From Oscillospiraceae bacterium (GTDB lineage Bacteria; Bacillota; Clostridia; Oscillospirales; Oscillospiraceae), in contig JAFYAQ010000011.1 in NCBI GenBank assembly GCA_017540645.1, forward strand, positions 1 through 64,000: a DNA stretch of 64,000 bases, given 5' to 3'. The position numbers and the translations under genes are program-made. This document shows positions 1 through 9,177 of the stretch, in pieces; position 1 is the stretch's first letter, and each line of letters opens with the position of its first letter. Under the pieces are notes generated by a model. The model saw only the letters and a program-made list of their open reading frames with translations. It was not told the origin of the DNA and made no database searches.

Positions 1-889
1 CGATCTTCACCGTGCAGGCGTTGATCTCCTCGCTCTCGTCCAGCCGGGGGAGCTTTCCCTGGGCTTTCAGGGCCTTGCAGGCCAGCGTGCCCAGATCCAT
101 CAGGCAGATGGGCTTTGTCCGCCCCAGGGCGGCGCGGGTGTCCAGATAATCCTGCCAGGCCTTCTGCAGCATGGGGTCCTCAAAGCGGACCGCGTCGATC
201 ACCGTGTTGAAGGTGGTGTGGCGGCAGTGGTCGGACCAGTAGGTGTCCAGCACCCGGATCTCGGTGATGGTGGGGTCCCGCTGCTCGGAGCGGAAGTATT
301 CCTGGCAGAAGGCGATGTCGTCCGCGTCCATAGCCAGGCCATAATTGCGGACAAAGCGCTCCAGCTCCTCCCGGCTCAGGGCGTTGAAGCCCTGCAGGGT
401 CTCCACGGTGGTGGGGATCTGGTAATTGGCCGCCAGCGTTTCCGGTTTCTCCATGGAAGCCTCCCGGGCCTCCACGGGGTTGATGACGTATTTCTTGATC
501 TCCGCCAGATCCTCCGGACGGAGATCCCCGTAGAGCGCGTAGACCTTCGCGCTGCGGACCAGGGGACGCTCGCCCTGGGAGAGGATCTGGATGCACTGGG
601 CGGCGGAGTCGGCCCGCTGGTCAAACTGGCCGGGGAGATACTCCACGGCGAAGACCCGGTCGGCGTCCGTCACAAGCTCCGCGCTGCAGATATCCAGCTG
701 CGGCTCGGAGAAAACGGTCCGCACCGCGTAGTCAAAAAGCTCCCGGCTGATATTCTCCGCGTCGTAGCGGTTGAAAAGCCGCACCCGCTCCAGTCCCCGG
801 ATGCCCAGCAGGTTCCGGGCCTCCGCCAGGAGGTTCCGGGCCTCGTTGTCCAGGCCCGGTTTCTTTTCCACAAATATCCTGTATACCAT
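1..889 (-). CDS. purL: FGAM synthase (PurL), N-terminal part, cut by window edge
   Basis: Phosphoribosylformylglycinamidine synthase, converting FGAR to FGAM with glutamine and ATP in the cytosol. The reading frame starts at an ATG at 889 (MVYRIFVEKKPG) and stays open to base 1, so about 296 N-terminal residues are visible and the 3' part lies outside the window. It begins like the long single-chain PurL type, and the segment DTYWSDHCRHTTF is the conserved His-containing motif at the start of the FGAM synthase catalytic domain. The start lies one base after the purD stop (TAA-G-ATG) with an AAGGAAG site inside the end of purD, so it is the promoter-distal gene of the purine operon seen here. 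Whether the glutaminase domain is fused cannot be seen. Confidence 0.93.
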   Translation of the reverse strand, partial: MVYRIFVEKKPGLDNEARNLLAEARNLLGIRGLERVRLFNRYDAENISRELFDYAVRTVFSEPQLDICSAELVTDADRVFAVEYLPGQFDQRADSAAQCIQILSQGERPLVRSAKVYALYGDLRPEDLAEIKKYVINPVEAREASMEKPETLAANYQIPTTVETLQGFNALSREELERFVRNYGLAMDADDIAFCQEYFRSEQRDPTITEIRVLDTYWSDHCRHTTFNTVIDAVRFEDPMLQKAWQDYLDTRAALGRTKPICLMDLGTLACKALKAQGKLPRLDESEEINACTVKI

Positions 890-890
890 C

Positions 891-2162
891 TTATGCTTCC
901 TTCACAGCCATCAATGCACGACGACCGATGTCGCTGCGGCAGTATTTGTTTTCAAATTCCACCTGCGCCGCCAGGCGGTAGGCCTCCTCAATGGCCGCGG
1001 GCAGGGAATCCGCCACGGCGGTGCAGCCCAGCACCCGGCCGCCGTTGGTGACCAGCTCCCCGTCCTGCAGGGCGGCTCCGGCCACGAACAACTGGTCACG
1101 GACGGCCTCCGGGATCGTCAGGGGGAAGCCCTTCTCGTAATGCTCCGGGTAGCCCCGGGAGGCCAGGATCACGCAGCAGGCGTGAGCGTCCCGGAAACGG
1201 ACCTCCGTCTCCTGCAGGCGCTCCTCGGTGACCGCGCGCATAACGGTGAAAAGATCGCTCTCCAGCAGAGGCAGCACCACCTGGGTCTCCGGATCGCCGA
1301 AGCGGCAGTTGTACTCGATGACCTTCGGCCCGTCTTTGGTGATCATCAGGCCAAAGTAGAGGCAGCCCTTGAAGGGGCGGCCCTCGGCGTTCATGGCCCG
1401 CACCGTGGGCAGGAAGATCTCCTCCATGCAGCGCTCCGCCACCGCCCGGGTATAGTAGGGGTTGGGGGCGACGGTGCCCATGCCGCCGGTGTTGAGACCG
1501 GTGTCGCCGTCGCCGGCGCGCTTATGGTCCATGGAGGACACCATGGGCACCAGCGTGTGTCCGTCGGTGAAGGCCAGAACGGAGACCTCCGGCCCCTCCA
1601 GGTATTCCTCGATGACCACGCGCAGGCCGCTGTCGCCGAACTTTTTCCCCGCCATCATGTCGGTGACGGCCTTTTTTGCCTCCTCCCGGGTGGCGGCGAT
1701 GATGACGCCCTTGCCCAGGGCCAGCCCGTCGGCCTTGACCACGGTGGGGACAGGGGCGGTTTCCAGATAGGCCAGAGCCTCCTCCAGCACGGAGAAGCTC
1801 CGGTATTCGGCGGTGGGGATGCCGTAGCGGCGCATCAGGTCCTTGGCAAATACCTTGCTGCCCTCGATGATGGCGGCGTTTTTGCGGGGACCGAAGCAGG
1901 GAATGCCCTGGGCCTCCAGCGCGTCCACGCAGCCCAGCACCAGGGGATCGTCCGGGGTGACCACGGCGTAGTCGATCTTGTTTTCCGCGGCAAAGGCGGT
2001 GATGCCGGCAATGTCCTTGGCCCCGATGGGGACGCAGACCGCGTCCGCGGCGATGCCGCCGTTGCCGGGCAGAGCGTAAATCTCGGTGATCTGCGGGTTT
2101 TCTTTCAGCTTTTTAATGACGGCGTGTTCCCGCCCGCCGCCGCCGACGACCATGACTTTCAT
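891..2162 (-). CDS. purD: Phosphoribosylamine-glycine ligase
   Basis: GAR synthetase, the second step of purine synthesis, joining glycine to phosphoribosylamine with ATP. The 423-residue product starts MKVMVVGGGGREHAV, the N-terminal signature of PurD, and has the ATP-grasp elements KADGLALGKGV, GPEVSVLAF and the metal-binding EYNCRFGDPETQ. I chose the ATG at 2162; a longer in-frame start upstream would add a tail derived from the neighbouring gene and has no homology to the family. It lies 5 bases downstream of the AICAR transformylase stop and 1 base before purL, and is the usual family length. Confidence 0.96.
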   Translation of the reverse strand: MKVMVVGGGGREHAVIKKLKENPQITEIYALPGNGGIAADAVCVPIGAKDIAGITAFAAENKIDYAVVTPDDPLVLGCVDALEAQGIPCFGPRKNAAIIEGSKVFAKDLMRRYGIPTAEYRSFSVLEEALAYLETAPVPTVVKADGLALGKGVIIAATREEAKKAVTDMMAGKKFGDSGLRVVIEEYLEGPEVSVLAFTDGHTLVPMVSSMDHKRAGDGDTGLNTGGMGTVAPNPYYTRAVAERCMEEIFLPTVRAMNAEGRPFKGCLYFGLMITKDGPKVIEYNCRFGDPETQVVLPLLESDLFTVMRAVTEERLQETEVRFRDAHACCVILASRGYPEHYEKGFPLTIPEAVRDQLFVAGAALQDGELVTNGGRVLGCTAVADSLPAAIEEAYRLAAQVEFENKYCRSDIGRRALMAVKEA

Positions 2163-2167
2163 GGGCA

Positions 2168-3352
2168 TCAGTGGTGGAACAGGCGCATGTGGGTGAAGCA
2201 CATGACCATGCCGTACTTGTCGCAGGCCTCGATGACCAGATCATCGCGGATGGAGCCGCCGGGCTGGGCGATGTAGCTCACGCCGGAGAGCTTGGCCCGC
2301 TCGATGTTATCGGAGAAGGGGAAGAAGGCGTCGGAGCCCAGGGAGACGCCGCTGATGGTGTCCAGATAGGCCCGCTTTTCCGCGTCCGTCAGAGGAGCGG
2401 GCTGCTCGGTGAAGTACTTCTGCCAGATGCCGTCGGCGCAGACATCCTCTTCGTTCTTGTTGATGTAGCCGTCGGTCACGTTGTTCCGGTCGGCGCGGCC
2501 CAGCTCGGGCTTGAAGGGCAGGTTCAGCACCTTTTCATGCTGGCGCAGGAAGAAGGTGTCCGCCTTCGTTCCGGCCAGACGGGTGCAGTGGATGCGGCTC
2601 TGCTGGCCGGCGCCCACGCCCACGGTCTGACCGCCATAGGCGTAGCAGACGGAGTTGGACTGGGTGTATTTGAGGGTGATGAGGGACACGATCAGGTCCA
2701 GCATGGCGCTCTCGGGCAGGTCCTTGTTTTTGGTGACGATCTCGGAGAGCAGCTCCCGGTCGATCTTGAAATTGTTGCGGCCCTGCTCAAAGGTGATGCC
2801 GTACACCTGCTTGTGCTCCTGGGGATCGGGAACATAGGCGGGATCCATCTGCACGATGTTGTAGGAGCCGTTGCGCTTGGTCTTCAAAATCTCCAGAGCC
2901 TCCGGCTCGTAGCCGGGGGCGATGATGCCGTCGGAGACCTCCCGCTTCACGATCTTCGCGGTGGTGACGTCGCAGACCTCGGACAGGGCGATCCAGTCGC
3001 CGAAGGAGCTCATGCGGTCGGTGCCCCGGGCGCGGGCGTAGGCGCAGGCCAGAGGGCTGTCGTCCAGACCTTCGATATCGTCCACGAAGCAGGCTTTCTT
3101 GAGCTTCTCATCCATGGGCAGGCCCAGGGCCGCGCCGCTGGGGCTGACGTGCTTGAAGGAGGCGGCGCAGGGCAGGCCGGTGGCCTCCTTGAGCTCCTTC
3201 ACCAGCTGCCAGGAGTTGAAGGCATCCAGGAAGTTGATGTAGCCGGGACGGCCGGAGAGGATCTCGATGGGCAGCTCGGAGCCGTCGTGCATGTAGATCT
3301 TCGCGGGCTTCTGATTCGGGTTGCAGCCGTATTTCAGTTCAAATTCTTTCAT
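2168..3352 (-). CDS. purH: AICAR transformylase, stand-alone (PurH C-terminal half)
   Basis: Transfers the formyl group of 10-formyl-THF to AICAR to give FAICAR. The 394-residue product starts MKEFELKYGCNPNQKP and contains SFKHVSPSGAA and the C-terminal QPGGSIRDD segment, all typical of the AICAR transformylase domain. A normal bacterial PurH is about 520 residues with an N-terminal IMP cyclohydrolase (MGS-like) domain; that domain is absent here. The cyclohydrolase is instead supplied by the unrelated gene directly upstream (2-base gap). The longer in-frame start at 3445 is rejected because it adds unrelated sequence antisense to nothing conserved. The ATG at 3352 begins right where the family does. 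Confidence 0.93.
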   Translation of the reverse strand: MKEFELKYGCNPNQKPAKIYMHDGSELPIEILSGRPGYINFLDAFNSWQLVKELKEATGLPCAASFKHVSPSGAALGLPMDEKLKKACFVDDIEGLDDSPLACAYARARGTDRMSSFGDWIALSEVCDVTTAKIVKREVSDGIIAPGYEPEALEILKTKRNGSYNIVQMDPAYVPDPQEHKQVYGITFEQGRNNFKIDRELLSEIVTKNKDLPESAMLDLIVSLITLKYTQSNSVCYAYGGQTVGVGAGQQSRIHCTRLAGTKADTFFLRQHEKVLNLPFKPELGRADRNNVTDGYINKNEEDVCADGIWQKYFTEQPAPLTDAEKRAYLDTISGVSLGSDAFFPFSDNIERAKLSGVSYIAQPGGSIRDDLVIEACDKYGMVMCFTHMRLFHH

Positions 3353-3354
3353 GT

Positions 3355-3987
3355 TCAATCTCCCAAATGTTTGTTGAAAAGCTTGACCTCTCCGCCCACG
3401 TTGGCGTAGAGGGATACCTTGTTGTCCCGGTTGAGGGCGGCCCACACCGCCTCGGGCTCGGGCATTTCCACCTCGATGGGCTCGCCGGTGAAGCTGGGCA
3501 GGGGGCTGCCGTCGCCCTGGTAGGTGCTCAGGAAGTAGCCGGTGCCCTCGTCGCAGCCCTCGTAGCTGTAGAAGGCCCGGAGGCAGCGGCCCGCGACGCG
3601 CTTGTTGATGGCCAGCTCAAAGCTGCCGTCGCCGTAGGTGATGGCGCTGATGCGGGGGGTGAAGTTGGGGTCATCGGGCTCGTATTCCCGGGTGGCCAGG
3701 GCCTTGCGGAAGTCGCCCATGTCCCGGATGGTGTCGGTCTGGTTGCCGTTGGTGACGATCAGAGCGTCGCCCATCTGCCGCACGGGGTGATAGATGATCA
3801 GGCTGGGGTCGACGACCTTCGACTCGTCGAAGGCCTCGGTGCGGATGCCGTCTTCCGTCAGGGAGAAAATGCGGTTGCGGCTGTTCTCGCTGCGTCCCAT
3901 GATGAAGTAATAGACACGGTTTTTGCCTACCACGATGCCGCGGCCGGGGTAGGGGTTGTTCTCCAGAAGCTCAACCAGGTTTTTCAT
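3355..3987 (-). CDS. purO: IMP cyclohydrolase, PurO-type
   Basis: Closes the ring of FAICAR to form IMP, the last step of the pathway. The 210-residue product starts MKNLVELLENNPYPGRG and has VGKNRVYYFIMGRSENSRNR, an Ntn-hydrolase-fold segment that I recognise from the PurO/IMP_cyclohyd family first described in archaea and also found in Clostridia. Its ATG overlaps the purN stop (ATGA), with an AGGAG ribosome site 8 bases upstream inside purN. The next gene is the AICAR transformylase, so the two last steps are encoded side by side by separate genes instead of one bifunctional PurH. The family assignment is from recognition and context; the symbol follows the archaeal gene. Confidence 0.85.
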   Translation of the reverse strand: MKNLVELLENNPYPGRGIVVGKNRVYYFIMGRSENSRNRIFSLTEDGIRTEAFDESKVVDPSLIIYHPVRQMGDALIVTNGNQTDTIRDMGDFRKALATREYEPDDPNFTPRISAITYGDGSFELAINKRVAGRCLRAFYSYEGCDEGTGYFLSTYQGDGSPLPSFTGEPIEVEMPEPEAVWAALNRDNKVSLYANVGGEVKLFNKHLGD

Positions 3988-4604
3988 GTGTTATTCTCCT
4001 TTTCTTTGCATATTTCGGCGGAGACCTGCTCGGCGGCCTGGGGGAGGAGGATCCATTCCGCCTGCTCCATGACCCGCCGCTGCAGGGTTTCCGGGGTGTC
4101 GCCCGGGAGGATGTCCACGGCCTTTTGCAGGATGATCCTGCCGCCGTCGGGGACCTCGTTGACAAAATGTACCGTCGCCCCGGTGACCTTGACTCCGTAG
4201 GCCAGGGCCGCCTCGTGGACCTTCAGTCCGTAAAAGCCCTTCCCGCAGAAGGAGGGGATCAGGGCGGGGTGGACGTTGATGATGCGGTTTTCAAAGCGGG
4301 AGGTAAAGCCTTCGCTCAGAATGCTCATAAAGCCCGCCAGGATGATCAGATCGATCTGACGCTTCGTGAGCTCGGCGGCCAGGGCCTGCTCAAAGGCCTC
4401 CTGCCCGCCGCAGGCCTTGCGGGTCAGCACCAGCGTCTCGATGCCGGCCCTGGCGGCCCGCTCCAGGGCATAGGCCCCCTCCTTGTTAGAGACCACCAGG
4501 ACGATCTCGCCGCTGTGGAGCAGTCCGGACGCCTGGGCGTCGATCAGGGCCTGAAGATTGGTGCCGCCGCCGGAGACCAGCACGGCGATCCTTGCCTTGT
4601 TCAT
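3984..4604 (-). CDS. purN: GAR formyltransferase
   Basis: Phosphoribosylglycinamide formyltransferase, using 10-formyl-THF to formylate GAR. The 206-residue product has the N-terminal VLVSGGGTNLQAL loop that binds the substrate phosphate, the catalytic region INVHPALIPSF with its Asn and His, and the later Asp in VTGATVHFVNEVPDGG. Usual family length. The start at 4604 has GGGAGG-like sequence upstream and overlaps by four bases the end of the FNT-type channel gene. A second in-frame ATG at 4646 is less likely, as it would extend far into that gene. Confidence 0.95.
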   Translation of the reverse strand: MNKARIAVLVSGGGTNLQALIDAQASGLLHSGEIVLVVSNKEGAYALERAARAGIETLVLTRKACGGQEAFEQALAAELTKRQIDLIILAGFMSILSEGFTSRFENRIINVHPALIPSFCGKGFYGLKVHEAALAYGVKVTGATVHFVNEVPDGGRIILQKAVDILPGDTPETLQRRVMEQAEWILLPQAAEQVSAEICKEKENNT

Positions 4605-5215
4605 GCGTTCCTGCCTCCCTTCAAGCTTTGCAGAAAGGGGATGCACATCCCGCCCAGGCTGTTGCCGACCAGCACCAGCAGGAGAAAGACGATGCTCTTC
4701 CCGGTGAAGAAGAGACCGGCCAGGGCAAAATAGAACATATCGGCGATGGAGTGCTCAAAGCCCGCCAGGATGAAAACGGGGATGCAGTAGACGATGCCGG
4801 CCACGGTTTTCTTTTCCCGGAAGATCCACACGGCGGTATACATCAATATCCCGCAGAAAAAGCCGCGGATCAAGGTTCCATACCAGAGCTGATCAAGCCG
4901 CTTGCCGCAGGCCGCCGCGGCGGCCTCTGCCAGGGCGGGGAGAGCCAGCTGGATCAGCAGTCCCACCGCCAGCGTTCCCAGCAGGTTTCCCAGCAGGCCC
5001 CAGCCGGTGACGGACAGCTCCTTTTTCCCGTGGGCGTTCACAAGAAAGCCCACCTTGCCGGTGTAGAGATTGAAGCCCATGAGGCAGATGGCCAGCAGCG
5101 CCACGGCAAAGAGCACCGCGCCCGCGTAGCGGTTGTCGCAGGAGAGGAGCACCGCTCCGCCAACGGAGACCATCCCTCCGGCCAGAATGCCGTCGATCAC
5201 AGAATCCTTCAGCAT
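4601..5215 (-). CDS. Formate/nitrite transporter (FNT) family channel
   Basis: A 204-residue integral membrane protein with about six hydrophobic segments. The family features I see are the glycine-rich first helix ([15 protein letters not shown]), the half-helix [13 protein letters not shown], the segment [14 protein letters not shown] with the central pore histidine, and the final NSLGGM. It is short for the family (usually about 250-290), mainly through shorter loops. FNT proteins pass formate, nitrite or hydrosulfide across the cytoplasmic membrane. It overlaps purM by 7 bases and purN by 4, so it is translated as part of the purine operon. I infer a role in formate supply or balance for 10-formyl-THF, which PurN and the AICAR transformylase consume; the substrate is not proven by the sequence. 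Confidence 0.85.
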   Translation of the reverse strand: MLKDSVIDGILAGGMVSVGGAVLLSCDNRYAGAVLFAVALLAICLMGFNLYTGKVGFLVNAHGKKELSVTGWGLLGNLLGTLAVGLLIQLALPALAEAAAAACGKRLDQLWYGTLIRGFFCGILMYTAVWIFREKKTVAGIVYCIPVFILAGFEHSIADMFYFALAGLFFTGKSIVFLLLVLVGNSLGGMCIPFLQSLKGGRNA

Positions 5216-6246
5216 AGGGCGATCTTCTCCTCGCCGGCGACGATCTCGCCGATCACATAGGGCGTCTCGCCCGCCGCCCGAAGGGCGTCCATGGCGGCGT
5301 CCGCGCCCTCTTTGGCGACGATCAGGCTCATGCCCACGCCCATGTTGAAGGTGTTGAACATATCCCGCTCCGGGATATCGCCCAGACGCTGGATCAGAGC
5401 GAAGATCCCGGGAGTCTGAACGGCCGCTTTTTCGATCCGGGCGCCCAGACCGTCGGGGATGGAACGGGGGATGTTTTCATAAAAGCCGCCGCCGGTGATG
5501 TGGCTGACCCCGTGGATCTCGGCCTTGGCCATGACGGCCAGCACCGGCTTCACGTAGATTTTCGTCGGGGTCAGCAGGGCCTCGCCCAGGGACACGCCCA
5601 GCTCGTCCCAGACCCGGCCCAGGTCGGCGTGCTCCACGTCAAAAACCTTTCGCACCAGGGAGTAGCCGTTGGAGTGGACGCCGCTGGAGGGCAGGGCGAG
5701 GATGACGTCGCCGGGGCGCATTTTCTTCTGGTCGATGATCTTCGGCTTGTCCACGATGCCGACGGAGAAGCCCGCCAGGTCGTAGTCGTCGGGGGCCATG
5801 GTGCCGGGGTGCTCGGCGGTCTCCCCGCCGATCAGGGCACAGCCCGCCCGGACGCAGCCCTCCGCCACGCCGGAAACCAGCGCGGCCACCTTTTCCGGCT
5901 CGTTCTTTCCGATGGCGATGTAGTCCAGGAAAAACAGGGGCCTGGCGCCGCAGCAGATGATGTCGTTCACGCACATGGCCACGCAGTCGATGCCCACCGT
6001 GTCGTGCCGGTCCATCAGCTGGGCGATGCGCTGCTTGGTGCCCACGCCGTCGGTGCCGGAGACCAGCACCGGCTCCTGCATACCGGCCAGATCCGGGGCA
6101 AAAAGACCGCCGAAGCCTCCGATATCGGAGCAGACCCCGGGGATAAAGGTGCGCTCCACGTGCTTTTTCATAAGCTTCACGCCCTCATAGCCGGCCTGGA
6201 TATTCACGCCGGCTGCGGCGTAGGATGCGGAATGGGAGATGGACAT
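5209..6246 (-). CDS. purM: AIR synthetase
   Basis: Phosphoribosylformylglycinamidine cyclo-ligase, converting FGAM to AIR with ATP. The 345-residue product starts [19 protein letters not shown] and carries the family's [17 protein letters not shown] and [12 protein letters not shown] segments. The start at 6246 is chosen because the family begins at this point; the longer open frame upstream (to 6576) is antisense or out-of-frame with purF. It lies 4 bases after the purF stop and overlaps the FNT gene by 7 bases. Confidence 0.96.
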   Translation of the reverse strand: MSISHSASYAAAGVNIQAGYEGVKLMKKHVERTFIPGVCSDIGGFGGLFAPDLAGMQEPVLVSGTDGVGTKQRIAQLMDRHDTVGIDCVAMCVNDIICCGARPLFFLDYIAIGKNEPEKVAALVSGVAEGCVRAGCALIGGETAEHPGTMAPDDYDLAGFSVGIVDKPKIIDQKKMRPGDVILALPSSGVHSNGYSLVRKVFDVEHADLGRVWDELGVSLGEALLTPTKIYVKPVLAVMAKAEIHGVSHITGGGFYENIPRSIPDGLGARIEKAAVQTPGIFALIQRLGDIPERDMFNTFNMGVGMSLIVAKEGADAAMDALRAAGETPYVIGEIVAGEEKIALC

Positions 6247-6250
6247 GCGC

Positions 6251-7675
6251 TCACTCCTTTCCTGTCCAGCAGTAGGTACAGATCTTGTCCCGGTCGATGC
6301 CGATGGCCTCCAGCAGGCTGTCCAGAGACTGGTAGCCCAGAGAGTCAAAGCCCAGCTTCTGGCAGATGGCGTGGAGCAGGCACTGGCCCCGCTCAGTGGC
6401 GGAGTCGGCGTATTCTTCCAGATGCTTCTGGCCCTCGTCGCCCTCCAGCTCCTGGATGATGCGGCGGGCCAGCAGATCCATGTCGGAATTGTTCCGGGAG
6501 AAATTGAGATACTTGCAGGGGTACATGATGGGCGGACAGGCCGAGCGCATGTGTACCTCGGTCGCCCCCGATTCATAGAGGAATTCCACCGTGCCCTGGA
6601 GCTGGGTGCCCCGGACGATGGAGTCGTCCACGATCAGCAGCTTTTTGCCCTCGATCAGCTCGGGCACCGGGATCTGCTTCATCTTGGCTACCTGATCCCG
6701 GACCTCCTGATTGGAGGGCATGAAAGAGCGGGGCCAGGTGGGGGTGTACTTTACGAAGGGACGGGCGAAGGGCTTGCCGCTGCGGTTGGCGTAGCCGATG
6801 GCGTGGGGCACGCCGGAGTCCGGCACGCCCGCCACGCAGTCCACCTTGGGAAGACTGCCCCGGACGATCTCGTCCCGGGCCATCAGCTCCCCGTTGCGGC
6901 AGCGCATGACCTCCACGTTCACGCCCTCGTAGTTGGAGTTGGGGTAGCCGTAATAGGTCCAAAGGAAGGCGCAGATCTTCATCTTGTCCCCCGCCGGGGA
7001 AACGGTTTTGAAGCCGTCGGCGGTGATGTGCAGGATCTCCGCCGGGCCCAGCTCATATACGCTGTGATAGCCCAGCTTCTGGTAGGCAAAGGACTCAAAG
7101 GAGACGCAGTAGCCGTCCTTATCCTGTCCCACCAGCATGGGCAGCCGGCCGAAACGGTCCCGGGCGGCCAGAATGGCCCCGTCGCTGGTCATGATCAGGA
7201 CGGCCATGGAGCCGTCGATCCGCTCCTGGGCGCGGCGGATGCCGTCCACCAGGTCGTCTCCCTCGTTGATCAGGGACGCCACCAGCTCGGTGGCGTTGAC
7301 CTTGCCGGAGCTCATGGCCATGAACGTGTGTCCGCGCTCGGTAAAGCAGGTGTTCACCAGCTCCTCGGCGTTGTTGATCTGCCCCACGGTGGTGATGGCG
7401 TAGAGGCCCAGGTGGGAGCGGACCAGCAGCGGCTGGGGATCGCTGTCGCTGATGCAGCCCAGGCCCACATTGCCGGAGAAGTCCGCCAGATCTTTTTCAA
7501 ATTTGGTGCGGAAGGGGGTGTTGGTGATGGAGTGGATCTGCCGCCGGCAGCCGCACTCCCGGTTCCAGACGGCCATGCCCGCGCTCTTGGTGCCCAGGTG
7601 GCTGTGGTAGTCCGTGCCGAAAAACACGTCCAGGACGATGTCGCGGTGAGACACCGCGCCGAAAAAACCTCCCAT
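6251..7675 (-). CDS. purF: Amidophosphoribosyltransferase-like (PurF) with altered glutaminase site
   Basis: Predicted to make phosphoribosylamine from PRPP, the committed purine step. The 474-residue product has the type I PRPP-binding loop [13 protein letters not shown] and the conserved [13 protein letters not shown] region. The glutaminase half is unusual: the chain begins [12 protein letters not shown], with Gly where the catalytic N-terminal Cys of PurF stands (CGIFG/CGVFG), and no Cys follows until about residue 41. The oxyanion Asn-Gly region also reads TTVGQINN instead of an HNGN-type motif. Similar MGG-starting PurF homologues occur in other Clostridia and Bacteroides as far as I recall. 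It overlaps purC by one base (TAATG). No second purF lies in this window, so either it uses ammonia or a canonical copy lies elsewhere. Confidence 0.85.
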   Translation of the reverse strand: MGGFFGAVSHRDIVLDVFFGTDYHSHLGTKSAGMAVWNRECGCRRQIHSITNTPFRTKFEKDLADFSGNVGLGCISDSDPQPLLVRSHLGLYAITTVGQINNAEELVNTCFTERGHTFMAMSSGKVNATELVASLINEGDDLVDGIRRAQERIDGSMAVLIMTSDGAILAARDRFGRLPMLVGQDKDGYCVSFESFAYQKLGYHSVYELGPAEILHITADGFKTVSPAGDKMKICAFLWTYYGYPNSNYEGVNVEVMRCRNGELMARDEIVRGSLPKVDCVAGVPDSGVPHAIGYANRSGKPFARPFVKYTPTWPRSFMPSNQEVRDQVAKMKQIPVPELIEGKKLLIVDDSIVRGTQLQGTVEFLYESGATEVHMRSACPPIMYPCKYLNFSRNNSDMDLLARRIIQELEGDEGQKHLEEYADSATERGQCLLHAICQKLGFDSLGYQSLDSLLEAIGIDRDKICTYCWTGKE

Positions 7676-8361
7676 TACGCGAAGAAGAGCTCGGAGAGGG
7701 TCATGGGATCGATGTACTCGCCGTTTTTGTACACGCGCATATTGCCGGAGGCGATCTCGTCGATGAGCATGACTTTTCCGTCGGCGTCGTAGCCGTACTC
7801 GAACTTGATATCGTAGAGCTCCATGCCCCGGGCCGCCATCTCGTCGGCCACGATCTGGGTGATCTTCTGGGTCATGTCCCGGATATCGTCATACTGCTCG
7901 GCCGTCATGACGCCCAGCACGATCAAACCGTCCTTTGTCACCAGGGGATCGCCCTTGGCGTCGTTCTTGAAGGTCATCTCCACATAGGCGGGCAGATCCG
8001 CGCCCTCTTCGATGTATTCACCGTAGCGGCGGAGGAAGGAGCCCACGGCCTTGCGGCGGCAGATGACTTCCAGACCATGGCCGAATACCTTGGCGGGCAG
8101 GACTTCCATGGTGGTGTCGGCCAGATTGGCGCTGACAAAATGGGTGCGGATGCCGGCGGCGTTGATCTTCTCAAAGAAATAGATGGACATGCGCAGGTTC
8201 ACATCGCCTACGCCTTCGATGGTCAGGCCCACTTCGTTCATGCCGGGGTCGAACACGCCGTCCTTGCCGGTGCAGTCGTCCTTGAACTTGAGCAGATAAT
8301 TGCCATTCTCCAGAGCGTAGACATTCTTGGTCTTTCCGGTGTAAACGAGCTTGTTTTCCAT
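7675..8361 (-). CDS. purC: SAICAR synthetase
   Basis: Phosphoribosylaminoimidazole-succinocarboxamide synthase, adding aspartate to CAIR with ATP. The 228-residue product starts [17 protein letters not shown] and has the family blocks LLKFKDDCT, the [14 protein letters not shown] segment and the C-terminal [21 protein letters not shown] good AAGGAGA ribosome site lies 9 bases before the ATG. Usual length. A 50-base AT-rich gap separates it from purE, without a clear terminator. Confidence 0.96.
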   Translation of the reverse strand: MENKLVYTGKTKNVYALENGNYLLKFKDDCTGKDGVFDPGMNEVGLTIEGVGDVNLRMSIYFFEKINAAGIRTHFVSANLADTTMEVLPAKVFGHGLEVICRRKAVGSFLRRYGEYIEEGADLPAYVEMTFKNDAKGDPLVTKDGLIVLGVMTAEQYDDIRDMTQKITQIVADEMAARGMELYDIKFEYGYDADGKVMLIDEIASGNMRVYKNGEYIDPMTLSELFFA

Positions 8362-8411
8362 GGTGATCTTCTCCTTAATCTAAAATCTTAATTGTTAATT
8401 AATTATTGCAT

Positions 8412-8900
8412 TTACAGTTTTTCCGCGATCCCCGCGTCTTTGCGCAGGACCGCTTCGGCGTCGGCGGCACGCTTGGCGGCGAGCTTCATGGCCAGCTCCG
8501 CGTCCTCCACGGCGAGGATCTGGGCGGCCAGCAGCGCGGCGTTGGCGCCGCCGTTGACGCCCACCGTGGCCACGGGAATGCCGGAGGGCATCTGTACGGT
8601 GGAGAGCAGCGCGTCCAGGCCCTCCAGCGCGCTCCCCTTGCAGGGGATGCCGATGACGGGCAGCGTGGTGTTGGCGGCGATGGCTCCGGCCAGATGCGCG
8701 GCCATGCCCGCCGCAGCGATCAGCACGCCGAAGCCCCGCTCCCTGGCGCCGGCGGCGAAGTCGTGGGCCTGGGCGGGGGTGCGGTGGGCGGAGTAGACGT
8801 GGACCTCAAAGGGAACGTTCAGCTCCTGGAGGATGGCGGTGGCTTTCTGGATCACGGGCAGATCGCTGTCGCTGCCCATAACGATGCCGACTTTTTTCAT
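8412..8900 (-). CDS. purE: N5-CAIR mutase
   Basis: Catalytic subunit of AIR carboxylation: class I PurE rearranges N5-CAIR to CAIR. The 162-residue product has [10 protein letters not shown] (substrate phosphate loop), the SAHRTP motif with the catalytic His, and the AGMAAHLAG and [13 protein letters not shown] blocks. First gene of the operon; the ATG follows AAAGGAGACACACT. No purK is seen in the window. Upstream is a leader of about 270 bases with two terminator-like hairpins. Confidence 0.96.
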   Translation of the reverse strand: MKKVGIVMGSDSDLPVIQKATAILQELNVPFEVHVYSAHRTPAQAHDFAAGARERGFGVLIAAAGMAAHLAGAIAANTTLPVIGIPCKGSALEGLDALLSTVQMPSGIPVATVGVNGGANAALLAAQILAVEDAELAMKLAAKRAADAEAVLRKDAGIAEKL

Positions 8901-8941
8901 AGTGTGTCTCCTTTCTTCATTTCGCGGATATCACAGGACAG

Positions 8942-8988
8942 AAAAACCCGGTTTACGCAGATGTGCTCACACATTGCAGTAACCGGGT
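8942..8988 (-). terminator. Second terminator hairpin in the purE leader
   Basis: On the minus strand ACCCGGTT pairs with AACCGGGT around an inner, slightly bulged stem (ATGTG/CACAT with a TGAG tip), followed directly by five U. It lies about 40 bases before the purE start, so it would stop transcription before the operon unless an alternative structure forms. This is the usual geometry of an attenuator. I found no match by eye to purine, ZTP or PRPP riboswitch cores. Confidence 0.7.
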
Positions 8989-8989
8989 A

Positions 8990-9031
8990 TCAGACTGTAT
9001 GAATTTGTTTTCGGACAGGGAGAGGCCGCAT
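8990..9031 (-). CDS. Possible 13-residue leader peptide ahead of purE terminator
   Basis: An ATG at 9031 is preceded by GGAGGTGA, a near-perfect ribosome site, and opens a 13-codon frame (MRPLPVRKQIHTV) whose stop codon ends two bases before the terminator stem at 8988. Placement and ribosome site suggest a translated leader whose ribosome could affect folding of the terminator. The peptide has no run of one amino acid that would suggest a classical amino-acid attenuator. It could equally be a chance frame within an aptamer. Confidence 0.35.
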   Translation of the reverse strand: MRPLPVRKQIHTV

Positions 9032-9112
9032 TGTCACCTCCGATGAAGTTCGCAGTACCTCCGCCGACGATTATGGTCATTTTGTCGAAAACGAGCATCC
9101 CGCATCCTCCGC

Positions 9113-9149
9113 AAAAAAAACAATACCTTGCCGTTTGCCCACGGCAAGG
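9113..9149 (-). terminator. First terminator hairpin, just after the purine-operon promoter
   Basis: On the minus strand CCTTGCCGT pairs with ACGGCAAGG around a GGGCAA loop, followed by TATTG and eight U. The stem begins only about 22 bases after the likely transcription start. A short competing pairing (GGCAA around 9160 with TTGCC of the left arm) could prevent it from forming, so it may be an early attenuation point. Confidence 0.7.
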
Positions 9150-9177
9150 AGTACGGATTTGCCTTGATTACGCGGTA

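Noticed and set aside
218..8391. Long plus-strand open frames opposite the purine operon
   Set aside because: They are mirror frames of GC-rich genes on the minus strand, rich in Gly/Ala/Val/His/Asp with no domain and no ribosome sites.
9034..9090. Purine, ZTP or PRPP riboswitch in the purE leader
   Set aside because: I looked for the conserved cores of these riboswitches and did not find them by eye; a covariance search is needed to exclude divergent forms.
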